A stretch of DNA of 64,000 nt. Origin: Toxonevra muliebris. Taxonomy: Eukaryota; Arthropoda; Insecta; Diptera; Pallopteridae. The position numbers and the translations under genes are program-made. Of the stretch, positions 34,244 to 45,420 are shown piece by piece. Every line of letters starts with the position of its first letter. The stretch's first letter is position 1. Below the pieces are notes generated by a model. That model did no database searches. It was not told the origin of the DNA and was given only the letters and a program-made list of their open reading frames with translations. The DNA lies in the NCBI GenBank assembly GCA_963691655.1, contig OY829326.1, positions 115,727,388 through 115,791,387 on the forward strand. Reading direction: 5' to 3'.

Positions 34244-35531
34244 TTGGAGTATGAATGTATAAACTCGTAATTGTGACTAACTTCATATCTATCATACGCG
34301 CCAATTTTTTTGACATTGACAGCTATTCCAATTCGAAGAGCGCCAAAAATACTATAAGAATTGATCTGTCAAATAATTTTCATAATTTTACAAAAGTGTT
34401 TTACTATAGCTGAAAATGTCGAATTTCGCGCCAACAAAACAACATTTGCAGGAAGTCTTAATTTGCTTCTTTCATTTAAAGAAAAACGCAACTGAAGCCC
34501 ATCGTTTACTCACTGAAGCTTATCCTGACTGTGCTATAGATGTTAGAATGTGTCAGGTGTGGTATACCCGTTTCAAAAGTGGTGATTTTGATGTTGAAGA
34601 CAGGGAACGTTCAGGCGGCCCGAAAAAGTTCGAAGATGAAGAATTGAAGGCATTACTCGAAGAAGATTCATGTCAAACGCAACAAGAACTTGCGGAATCT
34701 TTAGGAGTTGATCAATCAACCATTTCTAAACGATTAAAAGCATTGGGAATGATTCAAAAGCAATGAAATTGGGTGCCGTGCGAATTGAAGCCGAGAGACG
34801 TCGAACGACGATTTTTCACATGTGAACTGCTGATTGAACGACAGAAAAGAAAGGGTTTTCTGCATCGTATTGTGACTGGCGATGAAAAGTGGATACGTTA
34901 CGATAACCCAAAGCGTAAAAAATCATGGGGACCGCCCGGACATGCATCAACATCAACGGCAAAGCCGAACATCCATGGATCCAAGCTCATGCTGTGTATT
35001 TGGTGGGATATGAAAGGTGTCATGTATTATGAGCTGTTGAAACCGAATGAAACGATCACTGGCGACCGCTACCGACTACAATTGATGCGTTTGAGCCGAG
35101 CATTAAAGGATAAGAGCCCAGAATATGAGAATAGACACGACGAAGTTATTCTTCAGCACGACAAAGCTCGGCCGCATGTTGCAAGGCAAGAAAAAACATA
35201 CTTGGAAACGCTGAAATGGGAAGTGCAACCCTACCCGCCGTATTCTCCATACATTGCTCCTTCTGATTACCACTTGTTCCGATCGATGACACATGGCCTG
35301 GCTGAACAGCACTTCCGTTCTTTCGAAGAACTCAAAAAATGGGTCGATTCGTGGATAGCCTCAAAAGATGAGGAGTTCTTTCGACGCGGAATCCGTATGC
35401 TACCAGAAATATGGAAAAAGGTTGTGGCTAACGATGGACAATACTTTAAAGAATAAATTTATAATCACTTTTTCACAATAAATGTCCAAATTACGAAAAA
35501 AATATACGAGTTTATACATTCATACTCCCAA
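34244..35531 (+). mobile_element. full-length mariner element
   Basis: TA at 34242-34243 and 35532-35533 flanks TIRs that begin near TTGGAGTATGAATGTATAAA and continue to CTCGTA, with a 1-nt indel at the tip of the right copy. The length is 1288 bp. It is the same family as 9284-10532. The unoccupied paralogous site at about 38614 confirms the TA target. Confidence 0.95.
34416..35456 (+). pseudogene. nearly intact mariner transposase with one stop codon
   Basis: The ATG at 34416 opens MSNFAPTKQHLQEVLICFF. The DNA-binding region (RLLTEAYPDCAIDVRMCQVW, then QSTISKRLKALGMIQK) and the catalytic half are in one frame. The catalytic half shows VTGDEKWIRYD (first Asp), ILQHDKARPHVA (second Asp) and APSDYHLFRSM (third Asp). 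A single TGA at 34764-34766, after MIQKQ, is the only break. The 9-kb copy has a sense codon there. Two conserved motif residues also differ: HDN is HDK and YSPD is YSPY. The frame ends naturally at 35456 after DGQYFKE. Activity is unlikely, but decay is slight. Confidence 0.92.
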
Positions 35532-35724
35532 TAATACAAGTATATAACACATGAGAGGGAAGCAGCTATATGCAATCAAGCTCTCTCACTGAAGGAAATG
35601 AGATAAATCTGCAAGAAGTCGTCTCTCTGTTTGGTTGTATGCAGCCCATCCCCCTATGACCTCGTTCGCTAAACACTAACAACAGCATAAATTCGTTTTT
35701 ATTAGCTTCGTGTGAGTGTAATGA

Positions 35725-38410
35725 AAGCTCATTTCCGTTCCAAATTCCAATCCCCTTAATTACATTGACATTAAGTTCCTACAGAGTAGTTGTGAAAAAT
35801 AGAGATTTTTCTATCACATATAAATTTTTGGTTTATTTTAAAAATAATTTTTGTTTTGAGTTGCATATGCTTTGATCGGGCATAATCGAGTTTCTGTTAA
35901 AAATTAAAATTTTTAAATATGTACTATTTTTTTAAATTGATTCTTATTGAGCGTAGAATTATCTTAAAATAACATGTTTGGAAGACTTTTCGGAAAAATA
36001 GATTTTAGTTACAATTAATATGGCCACCACTGTAAGCACTTTAGTACTTTGTTAGCTTGTGATTTTTAAGTTTAACTTTCTATATTAAAATTAACGTCAC
36101 AATTGGTTGACCATGAGCAAAAGCACATTTGCTCTCAGTTCTGCACATGCACATATAATTAAATGATGTTTAAAGGTAAGCGAGATCACACATCCACATC
36201 ATGCACGATCATATTAAAAAGAGAGTGATTGTAAAATACTTTAGCTTTAGAAATTTTGTTAAAAAACGAAAATTAACTATAACACAATTCCAACATAAAA
36301 TGGTTATTTTTATGCTTTTATTGTTGAGTAAAATATTATGTGGGCCGTTCAAGCTTAAGTGTGTCTCTTAACAGCCACTCCAACCAACCAACCTAAAATA
36401 TTTATATTAAACTATAGTTTAACCTATAGTAGGTCAGCTAACTTAGGAGAAACATGTGTGACAATAGTGTCATTTTTCACTTCAAAGATTCTCCGCCGAC
36501 TTTTCCCACATCACTAAATCATCATCATCAATATGCGCACCCTGTTCGTCGCACGTCGAACAGGTAAATCGATGATGCACCATAAAAATGAAAAATGTTC
36601 TTAAGTTCAAGGCGTGCGTAATCGTGGAGCAGTGTGTAACCCACTGTAAACATATACTGGGGATGTAAACATGCAATCGAAAAAACAAAAGCCTCTACTG
36701 ATATAAAACATGGTCATATATCAAACAATTTATACACACACACATATCCATTGTATATTTAATAGCGAAATTATTTAATCAGGGTCGATTCAGCAGTTTT
36801 CAGCTGAAATACCGCGCCCTTTAATATTTTTCATAATTTAAAAATGTGATTCCAAAATATTTCCCATTTACCTTGTTCTCTTCCTGCAAAGAGGAAAAAA
36901 TGTCCCTGTATAAATTTATCCAGCGAAATAAACTAACACAATTAATTTGATTTCATTTCATTTTGATGAATTCGTTCCACTGAAGAAGAAGACGTGTGAT
37001 CGTGTTTAAATTGAAAACAAAGGTTTGTGAGTTGCTCTATAGAAAGGCGATGGACAATAAATGATCACATTTTTCGATTTTCCAAGAAGAATACTTATGT
37101 AGAATAGAGCGAGGGGATAATTTTCAATCAGTCATATGCGTGCTGCATATCCTTTAAGCATGATCCTTGAATGTCATAAAAAAAAGTAGTAAAAAACAAA
37201 ACAAAAAGAAAGAAAGTTTATTTAAATAACATGCTGCTGGAAATGTGTGTGCATCATGCCGCTAATGTTGCATCATAAAAACGATGTCTTTTATATTGAC
37301 GATAACGAGCCAAAGAGCTAAGGATCGATCGATCAATTACAGAGAACGGAGTACAACAGAAGGTGCGATCGATACTACTAAGTAGGATATATATGCAGAG
37401 TTTGATAATTGCCGCTAAATTTTAGCGATAAGTTCCGAGCGCACACTTTGTTATCCATTTCAAAATTTCTAAGAATCCTTTCGGCATATAGCATGTAATT
37501 CACACTTTGTTTTGAATACCACACAAATTTTCAATGGCGACATATAACTTCCTTTTTTTCTTCTATTCATTTCATTGATCCTTTGCAAATATCTCGTATA
37601 AATAAAAAGAATGACGCAAAATTGTAACATTTTGTTATAGTTTTATTGCATATATGCGCTATATTTCGAACTATAAAGAACATTTATGTAACTATTTCAA
37701 ACAAAAAGATCTCGAAAAATATAGAAAAATGTTTTTATCTAGTTTCTTTTTTTGGATTTCGGTTAAATTTTTCTTTGATGTTCCTAAATTTCGTAATTGT
37801 TTGCGTAACTCAGCATGTTATTTGTTTAACCTTGTGCCTGTATTTTTCGATTTACACAATTTTTCAATGTGTTATTTAAGAAAGTCGCAAAAAGATTAGA
37901 TCGTCAAACAAAGCCTATTTCTTATGCGCCGAAAATGTCTCGTTTAACTGGAAATCATAGAATGACAATGGTGTACATACTTTGAATTTTATCTTAAACT
38001 ATCGGGACAGTGTCGCGAAGAAATGTGTGAGGAATACGAATACAACAAAAAACATGCAAAAAAAAAAAAAAAGTTACCATATGAGCGTGTCAACCTCTAA
38101 TCTAAATCTAATTATTTTCCTTTGCGCTTGTGTAGTTCTATTTCCAGTGACCACATTCTTCCTTCTTAGTTAACTCATTTTGTCCCGGTATTAGATGCCA
38201 TCATCCAATTTTGGAATTTTTCAAAACATAATTTCTTCAATAGTACTCAAAAAAAATTTTTAAAAAAATTTAAAAATTTTAGAGGGTGTCAAAAATTGCA
38301 TCAAAATGTGGAAGCTTTTTTTTAATTCAAATATTTTTTAACTCTTTTCTTTTTTTGAAGTGAAACTTCTTCAGCGAGGGTAAATCGAAAATTTTGCACC
38401 GGAAATCGCA
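35725..38410. other. gene-free AT-rich region
   Basis: No coding exon is supported. The overlapping frames at 37646-37899 and 37982-38173 are low-complexity and lack motifs. A short retrotransposon 3-prime end is annotated at 36350-36398. Confidence 0.45.
36350..36398 (+). mobile_element. isolated 3-prime end of the retrotransposon family
   Basis: CTTAAGTGTGT ... GCCACTCCAACC followed by AACCAACCTA matches the last 50 bases of the elements at 3798 and 27570, here in plus orientation. It is an extremely truncated copy with a slightly different tail unit. Confidence 0.5.
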
Positions 38411-38414
38411 TTGC

Positions 38415-38660
38415 TGTAGCACTCGTACGAAACTAATAAGAAACGAAGTTATGCTGTTGTTAATCGGCTGTGTTTAGCGAACGAGGTCATATGGGTATCG
38501 GCTACATACAATCATGCAGAGTCGACCTCTCGCAGTTTTATCTCATGTGCTTTAGTGACAGAGCTTGATTGCATACATCAGCTGTCCTCTCATGTGTTAT
38601 ATACGTGTATTACATCGTGTTTGTGCCGATTAGTGTAGAGAGTATCAACAGAAAAAATCT
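38415..38660. repeat. host repeat, copy 2 (mariner-free site)
   Basis: This is an inverted relative of the mariner-containing repeat at 34190-35722. At about 38610-38616 the sequence runs uninterrupted through the TA where the other copy carries a mariner. From about 38711 to 38820 a second, partial copy follows in direct orientation, sharing GTTATGCAGTTGTTAATC-like and TCTCATGTGCTTTA words. Confidence 0.75.
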
Positions 38661-38866
38661 TCAGAAAATAAAAAGAGGATGAGTGCCAAAGCTTGAACAA
38701 CAACGGTCATGTGAAAAATCGCGTTTTTGTTGCACGAAACCAGTAAGAAACTATGTTATGCAGTTGTTAATCAAGCAGAGAGTTGACTTCTCGTAGTTTT
38801 ATCTCATGTGCTTTAAAGAGAGAGCCAACCTAGATGCCTCTGCTTATTTATATATACCAGGGATAG

Positions 38867-38998
38867 TTACTCTGTAGTTCGATCCGAAAGGCACAAAATG
38901 AAATCTAAACATCGAACAAATATTATTCGAAAATGCTTTCTAGAGTACCAATCGTTCAAATTCGAGTAAATTTTCTTTCGAATCGAACTACAGAGTAA
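38867..38998. mobile_element. 132-bp miniature inverted-repeat element
   Basis: The left end TTACTCTGTAGTTCGATC and right end GATTCGAACTACAGAGTAA-type sequence form a TIR of about 24 bp with one mismatch. The centre is AT-rich. No target duplication can be read with confidence. Confidence 0.5.
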
Positions 38999-39315
38999 GC
39001 CCTCAGAAATATTTTTTATGTTAACTTGAATATTCATGTGCATAAATATCCTATCACCACCCATTTAAAAATTGTAAATAGTACTGTGGTTCCATTTACT
39101 ACCCTCTTTTTTCTGCGGTTTGTCTGATTTCGAAAACTATTAAATAGTAATACTAAGAGAATCTTTTACAGCTCTTAAAGAACCTTCAAAATAAAAGTTA
39201 TAAAAGAGTATTTTCGGACTCAAATTGTTTACTAGGTTATGGCAAATACATGCACAAATAGTGTCATCTTGAGGGTAATGGCATGAAATAGTCAAATCCC
39301 CTACGTTCACCACCA

Positions 39316-39706
39316 AGGCCGTATTTAGGGGGGAGGTTTTGGGGGTTCTGACGCTCCCCCCTCCCCCCCCCCCGAAATGTGAAAACTTTTTCTAATTTTT
39401 TATATTGATTGCCAGTGGATGGAAAAAAGTCAAAATAAAATTATTGAACGATTTTTAAATATTTTTTACTTCAATCGGTTTCTTTCTAAAAAGTCAAATA
39501 TAAAAAAAATTGAAAAATAAATTTGAATTGAAATCGTACGAAGTTTGTAGCACGTCATGACCAAAAATGGTATTTTCAGGGGTTTCAACCCCATTTTTTC
39601 TAAAACGTGACGTGATGGGAAGTTTTTGACCTCAGATTCGTGTTCAGCATGAAAAATTCATTCGTAAACACTCCTCCGAAAAAAAATCCTGGCAACGGCC
39701 CTGTTC
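39316..39706. repeat. possible MITE with GGCCGT ends and a C run
   Basis: It begins GGCCGTATTTAGGGGGG and ends near CTGGCAACGGCCCTG. The inverse of the right end starts AGGGCCGTTGCCAGG. A poly-C run lies at about 39355-39373. Such ends are common in arthropod interspersed repeats, but the match between the two ends is short, so this is tentative. Confidence 0.3.
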
Positions 39707-39891
39707 ACCTCACAACTGTAAATCCATTCAAATGTCAGCCTTGACACAAACCGGATGTAGTATGGTGAAAAACGCTGATCCTGAAAAAAAAAAATGGCAG
39801 CGCCATCAACTCAGGATCATCTGCGGTAGGCCAATCCACCTGCTCAAATGATTAATAAAACTAATACTAGGTACGAAGCTTAGTAGAAGCT

Positions 39892-39960
39892 CCCAAGAAG
39901 AATAAAAGGAAAAAAAAACATTATTCCCAAGAAGAGTAAAAGAAACAAAAAATATTATTC
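39892..39960. repeat. two tandem 34-35-bp units
   Basis: CCCAAGAAGAATAAAAGG and CCCAAGAAGAGTAAAAG begin two adjacent A-rich units, each ending CATTATT or TATTATT. It is a local tandem duplication just before the retrotransposon remnant. Confidence 0.5.
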
Positions 39961-40007
39961 CGTATATGGTATGACTATACGAAATAATCTTATAGCTTTA
40001 TAAGGCT

Positions 40008-41273
40008 ATGATTCGACCCATCATCACCTATGCATCCACAGTCTGGTGGAGCAGACTTAATGTTGACAGCGTTAGGAAAGCTCTTGCCAGACTTCAAAGG
40101 ACTGTGGCCATTTGCTGTACGGTAGCTTTTCCTACAACACCTGGCCCATCCTTGGATGCATTGCTCAACTTACCATCTCTTGATATTTTTGCTAAGAAAG
40201 AGGCTGTCAAAGCCATCTGTTAAATGCAATGGGTATTGGTATGACACTTGCTGGGATATTGGTGACATTGTTGAAGGTACTGATATGGACCTAACAGTTC
40301 AATCATTGCCATCCGACACAATGCCAACAATTCCAGTTTTAAAACAGAGCTATACAATACAAATTCCAGAGGCCCAAACTTGGCTTTTGCCGGGATCTGG
40401 GCCGGGAGTTGATTGTAAGGGTATTTTCACTGACGGCCCAGAACAGAATCCGGTTCGGGTTCTGGTGTCTTTATTGAAAATGATGGAGTGCACCTTCACT
40501 TCTTCCTGGGATTGTATGCTTCTGTTTTTCAAGCAGAAGTTTTTGCAATCATCAAGGCAATGGACCATGTTATTGATAATGGGTGGAGAGAAAGGAATAT
40601 CTGTGTATTTAGTGACAGTTAGGCTGCGCTTAAATCCTCTAACCACGTCTAAACTGGTTATGCATTGCAAATCCAGGCTTGATTGTGTTGGAAAACACAA
40701 TAGCCTGCTGTTGATATGGGTTCCTGGACACTCAGGAATTTCAGGAAATTAATCGGCTGACCTTCTGGCCAGAAAGGTTTCTGAAACTGGTTTCCTGTGC
40801 CCAGAACCTGTACTCTCTTTGTCGTCTACAGCCATCAAGACCACCATTAATGAGTGGGTCGACTTGACCCACAATTGTAAATGAGAGGACCTGAGGGGCT
40901 TTAGGCAGACAAAGACACATGGACCTGTTATCTCGAAGCGTCTAACAGACTTTCTGTTATCACTTAACAGAAAGTGCTGTAGGCAGCTGGTGGGATTATA
41001 TACAGGTCATTTCTTTTGGGCCAAACATTTGCATATGATTGGCCTAGGAGCTAGTGCCTTCTGTGCTTCCTGTGGTTTGGAGGAAGAATGTGAAGAGACG
41101 GCGGACCACTTTCTTAGTGTCTGCCCCGCTTTCTGCCAGATCAGAGTAAGCATATTTGGTACTGGAGTGTTGGAAAACGAACACCTGAGCTCTCTAACAC
41201 CGCAGGATCTGCTAAGATTTATATTAATAAATCTGGTAGATTTAAAGAATAGCAAAAGGGAACACAGGATATA
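40008..41273 (+). pseudogene. C-terminal remnant of a second non-LTR retrotransposon
   Basis: The first frame, IRPIITYASTVWWSRLN, is the region just after the RT domain in R1/I-type elements. After frameshifts, IFTDGPEQN, then MHCKSRL and LLIWVPGHSGISGN mark a degraded RNase H domain with its PGH motif. GLYTGHFFWAKHLHMIGLG, then CASCGLEEECEETADHFLSVCP is the terminal Cys/His cluster. A stop follows SGN and another follows THNCK. It differs clearly from the elements at 3.8 and 27.6 kb. The 3-prime boundary may be near 41340. Flanks at about 39975 and 41344 share a weak ATACGNAATAAT word. Confidence 0.75.
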
Positions 41274-41339
41274 GTACAATGGACGTAAAGCTTGTCTGAG
41301 TGCTGTATTCTTAATAGTTCTTTTGTCTGTTCCAACAAA

Positions 41340-42035
41340 AAAAATACGGAATAATTTATATTCAAGTAATTTATATAGAAATTTTTCTGAATAATTGTGA
41401 TTGATTGGCTTCTTGCAATAGTATAATCTAGTCAGTGAATAGTTTTTCTTAGGCAATTTTTACTCTGGGTGTTTGCCAGTCCAGAGGTGCTGCTGTGTAG
41501 AACCTTGCCGAGTACCGAACTTAGGCGTAATTAACCGCTACGTTAGGGCGACCACTTTATATATTTAAATAAGTAATATAAAAAACCTAAATACCCCTTC
41601 CCCCCCGCGGTAAATTTCTACTTACGCCACTGAATAGTATAAGCAAATTTCTTTTTAATCGGAATGTTAACCGATACCGTATGAGGTATAAATGTTCAAG
41701 CATTTAATTAAATATCCTATCTCCAGGGATGGAGGAAAACGATAAAATAAAATTTCTTATCTTTGTTAGCAGTTTATATATTTCTGGCTGTGTCTTCTGT
41801 GAGTAAGAAAAACACAGATATAAAAAATATTTAAAAATCGTCGCGAACTATAGATTAGGAATTGTATTTTTTTTTCCTATTCCTGGTGATTCCTGTTTTT
41901 TTTTTTTTTCTGAATTAAACACACATATTCAGATTATGTTTCTCTTATCAGTATTTCATTTTTTTTTTTTAGTTTTTCATTGATAGTTTCCGAACGTTTT
42001 TTTTTTTTAGATATGCCCTTATCAATATTTTAAGT
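41340..42035. other. gene-free, AT-rich upstream region of the nuclease-like gene
   Basis: Long T runs occur at 41867-41910 and 41958-42010. A TTCCCCCCCGCGG segment near 41600, ending in ACGCCACTG, looks like the edge of an old interspersed repeat. Nothing coding is seen. Confidence 0.4.
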
Positions 42036-42039
42036 AAAT

Positions 42040-42077
42040 TATATTTTTTAGTTTTTAATTCAATGATGATTTCAGTA
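42040..42077 (+). promoter_or_regulatory. possible TATA box and initiator
   Basis: TATATTTT at 42040 and TCAGTA at 42072 are about 33 bases apart, matching fly TATA/initiator spacing, and lie 40 bases upstream of the ATG at 42118. In DNA this AT-rich the match could be chance. Confidence 0.25.
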
Positions 42078-42117
42078 CATTTTTATATTTCATTCTGTGT
42101 TAACGTATCAATATAAA

Positions 42118-43700
42118 ATGTCAACTATCGGAATTTTACTAAAACTCTATATTTTTCTACATTTCAACGTGATTTCAGTGCATGGAACTTGTTATATAAA
42201 ATTTCCTGAAAATACCAAAAATATTCCACGTTTCGAAAAATTAATTGGTAAAAAACGTATAATTGTACCATATTCAAATGGAGGTATTCAATTTGAAGAA
42301 AATGAAAATTTTTGGGGATATTGTGGAACTGCATTTAGGTAAAAATACTTTCCAATTGCAAATATTTCAATTTAAGGAAGTTATTTTGAATTCCTAGGGG
42401 ATTACAGCAAGGATATTCTGGATTGCCAGCACTCGAAGGTCTCTTTATTTGTAAAAATGGTTTACATTTTGAAAATCACATGGTGCCTAACTATACTATT
42501 AGTTGTGTTGATTTAGAATGGAGTATATTTGAGCCTAATGAAAAATTCAAGATGTGTGAATCGAATACGCAATCGTACATTTTAGCTACAGAATCTTTGA
42601 GGGCAGGATATATCTTGGGTACAGCGTGCTATGACGTAGATAAAATCTATTTACAATCGTTACATTATTTTACAGTGCCGGAAAATTTCAGTGGTGATCA
42701 CAACGTCGTGAGTATATAATCATCTTTGAGTTAGAAATTCAAAAAAATCCTCAGATTTCAATTCATATTTTATAGATCGAAAGTACGCTACCACGTGGAC
42801 GATTAAACAAAAACGGCAGAAAAATTCGCAATATTAATACAATATTTGACTACTCCAGGTAGAATTATTATCAAGTGATTGCCATATTTTGATAAGAATT
42901 TTTTTTGTCTACTTAGAGTTGCTGACTTTCAACTTACGCTAAATTCTTATAGTGGCCAACATATTTGGCTTAAATTAGCTAATTATGAATACCATAGCTT
43001 AATACAAGGTGGCACTATTGCAAAGTATTTCGAGGACTACGGTTTGCTAGTAAATGTCATTTGGTGGCCATATTTGTTGTATGGCAATTGGAAAAGATTT
43101 GCTGATGCACTTACTGAACAGTCTAACAATATTACATACGAGATATATGCTGGCACCTCTGGAGCGGTTTATGTACCACTTACAAATGGAGACACTACTA
43201 AATATGAAATTGCCGAAATTAAGGTAAATACGGATATAGCCATAAAAAAATTGAAATCTCTTAGTTATATACTGGTAAATATTTACAGATTGCCAATAAA
43301 AATAAACCTATACCCGCATATATCTGGAACTATGTGATATCACCTAATAAAAGTGAAGAGTTTGTTATTGTTGGCTATAATTCGCCTTTTTATGATGTAA
43401 ATACATTTTGTATAAATACCAACGGATTTTGGAATTTACTTTATATATAAATATCACGTGTATGAATTTATATTTCAGTTCTTCCTGGAAGAAGATATAA
43501 TTTTCTGCAAAGACATTTGCGAACAAATAACTTGGTTGAAGGAAATACGTTCCACATTTCGTTATACGACTTTAGGTGTGACCTTTTGTTGTTCTGCCGA
43601 CGATGTACGCCAATTGAATTATTTAAATGGATTTCCAATCAAATTCGATACAACCTTTGAGGTAATTGGAAAAGTAGATACTGAAGAAGAAAACGACTAA
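42118..43700 (+). CDS. secreted nuclease-like protein, six exons (DNA/RNA non-specific endonuclease family, divergent)
   Basis: Exons: 42118-42338, 42398-42707, 42776-42858, 42917-43223, 43289-43396 and 43479-43700. All five introns are 58-82 bp, GT-AG, and keep phase, giving 416 residues. The first 23 residues look like a signal peptide (hydrophobic LLKLYIFLHF, then SVHG before TCYIKF). The C-terminal half, with VYVPL, IPAYIWNYVISP, EEFVIVGYNSPF, FCKDICEQITWL and TTLGVTFCCSADDVRQLN, matches my knowledge of insect DNA/RNA non-specific endonucleases, which include secreted gut and salivary dsRNases. Where active members have an RGH motif about seven residues before ADF, this protein reads IFD (residues about 200-202) before VADF (206-209). 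The nearby metal-binding Asn also seems replaced (Lys in IWLKLANYEY). I infer an inactive or altered-function secreted paralogue. Repeated cysteines fit an extracellular fold. No frameshift is visible, so the gene is probably functional at the protein level. Confidence 0.8.
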
Positions 43701-43794
43701 TGTCACTTTACATAATTGGAATCAATGGCGTATATTAATTTGAAAACCACTGTTATATTACAAACATTGTTTTTTATAACAGAATTTTCCAAAT

Positions 43795-43800
43795 AATAAA
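43795..43800 (+). terminator. polyadenylation signal AATAAA
   Basis: A canonical AATAAA lies 95 bases after the stop codon of the nuclease-like gene, in the sense direction. It is the first such hexamer after the stop codon. Confidence 0.55.
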
Positions 43801-43942
43801 GATGATTTTTAATGTGATAACATCTTTACTCGGGGCTGAAGGAAAATTTATAATGGAGTGAATTGATAGAAATTAAAATCTTATGTCATGTCAGTGTTGT
43901 GTGAGGTTTCATAGTATGTGTGAGTTTATAAGTGTGTGTATA

Positions 43943-45109
43943 CAGGGTGACAATCGTAAAGTGACGCACACATTTCAGCAGTTATTTTTAAAAGGACGTA
44001 CTTCCATTAAGTACAATTAAGTGTTAACATTGCTGAATATATAAGCAGAATATAAGCCGCAGGACTTCCTGATCAATTTCAGTCCAGGCTTTCCCTAATG
44101 AATTTGTCAGCGACTCCAGACTGTGGTGTTGAGATGCACAAGCCTTACTCTCTAAAATACTCCAAATAGAGTAGTGTTATAAATCCAGAAAAATTGTCTT
44201 TTATCCATGTTTGCGTTAATTTTGCCATGTGGGAAGGTGCAGAATCTTGCTGGAAAGTCCAGTTTTCATTTCCAAATGTATCTTGGGCCCAGGGAAGAAC
44301 ATTTTCATTTAAAATGCTCCGATAAACAACCTGGTCAATTTTAACACCCTCTTCAACGAATATTAGAGGGGTTCTGGCATTAGCGGAAACTCCGACCCAT
44401 ACCATAACGGAAGCTGGCTTTTGAACTCGGCCAACAGTAATATTTTGTTGCGATGATGATGTTAGCCACATTCAGTCATTTTGCGCATTGAAATGTTGTT
44501 CAACCGTGAAAATTTTTTCATCTGTAAACAAGATATTTTCAACATTTTTTAACACGGAGGAGTGTAGCAACGCCTTGCATCTTTGCAGTCGCAAATCTTT
44601 CTTTTTTTGTGTCAGATCTTGAGCTTTTCGGAGCTTGTACGGCTTAAGTTTAAGCTTTGATTTAGCAATGATTCGCACTGTTTCACGGTTTACTCCTACT
44701 TCCTTAGCAATTTTGCTCATTGAGCGCCTTGGATTTCGCTTGATTCGTTTACGAATTTTTTCTGTTAAACCAGTAGTGGCAACTGTTGAAAATTTTCCCC
44801 GGTCTCTATCTCCGAAACCCCCAGTTTCATTATATCGAATAATAGCTCGGTCTACCGTACGACTTGACAAATTTAAAGCCTTTGCAATTTGACGGCTACT
44901 ATAATTTGCCAAATGAAATTTCATAATTTCACGACGAATATTTTCCGTGTCCATTTTTATGGAAATTTCAAAATGTAATAACAAAAATTCAAATGAAATT
45001 AAAAGCAAAGCCAATGATTAATGAATTTGCTTTTTAAATTAAAGTAACGGTAAATGGCAAAGCTTGCTGCAGAGTATTAAACTTGCGTCACTTTACAATT
45101 GTCACCCTG
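43943..45109 (-). mobile_element. maT (DD37D) element, deleted copy
   Basis: TA at 43941-43942 and 45110-45111 flanks TIRs beginning CAGGGTGACAATCGTAAAG and continuing TGACGCA. At 1167 bp it is about 90 bp shorter than the sister copy at 59693-60946 because of deletions near its 3-prime end. It sits about 240 bp downstream of the nuclease-like gene, beyond its poly(A) signal. Confidence 0.93.
44145..44954 (-). pseudogene. maT transposase, broken
   Basis: The ATG at 44954 opens MDTENIRREIMKFHLAN. YSSRQIAKALNLSSRTVDRA and RSMSKIAKEVGVNRETVR are the two helix-turn-helix parts of the DNA-binding domain. LFTDEKIFTVEQHF holds the first Asp and TFQQDSAPSHMA the second. A TGA at about 44472 (after NAQND, where the sister copy has Arg) cuts the frame. 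A deletion after NFSGFI removes PPYSPDLNPMD with the third Asp. A second deletion near 44060 removes the C-terminal end. It is clearly inactive. Confidence 0.9.
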
Positions 45110-45117
45110 TAAACAAA

Positions 45118-45420
45118 TAAATGTAGTGGGGATTATGTTTAACTTTCGTTCAGCTAGGTGGAGGGTAGTGAGTTGCACCCTAAAAGTATGCTGTATTATT
45201 AGTATAAACAGATTAAGAAAGGTGAATTTTTAATATTAAAAATAGGACCCTGGAAGTATACCACACTTTCATCAATTGGTAAATGTAAATATAGTGATGG
45301 TTATGTTAAAGTTTCGTACCGCCAGGTGAAGGGTAATGAATTGCACACCGAAAGTATGCTATCTCATTATTAGTATAAACAGATTGAGAAAGGTGAATTT
45401 TTAATTTAAAAAATAGGACA
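45118..45420. repeat. two direct repeats of about 130 bp
   Basis: 45118-45249 and 45281-45420 share TAAATGTA, ATGTTTAACTTTCGT or its variant, AAAGTATGCT, ATTATTAGTATAAACAGATT and AGAAAGGTGAATTTTTAAT, with several differences. They start right at the edge of the maT element. There is no open frame. It is a local duplication of unknown origin. Confidence 0.7.

Larger units (their letters stand above)
34190..35722. repeat. host repeat, copy 1, occupied by a mariner
   Basis: The flanks of the mariner (about 34190-34243 and 35532-35722), joined at TA, match 38415-38660 in inverted orientation. Shared words include CTGTTGATACT, GGCACAAACACGA, TATATAACACATGAGAGG and GACCTCGTTCGCTAAACAC. The nature of the repeat is unknown; no reading frame is present. 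Confidence 0.75.

Noticed and set aside
44635..44892. Plus-strand frame repeated at 60525-60749
   Set aside because: Antisense shadow of the maT DNA-binding domain, repeated only because the element is repeated.
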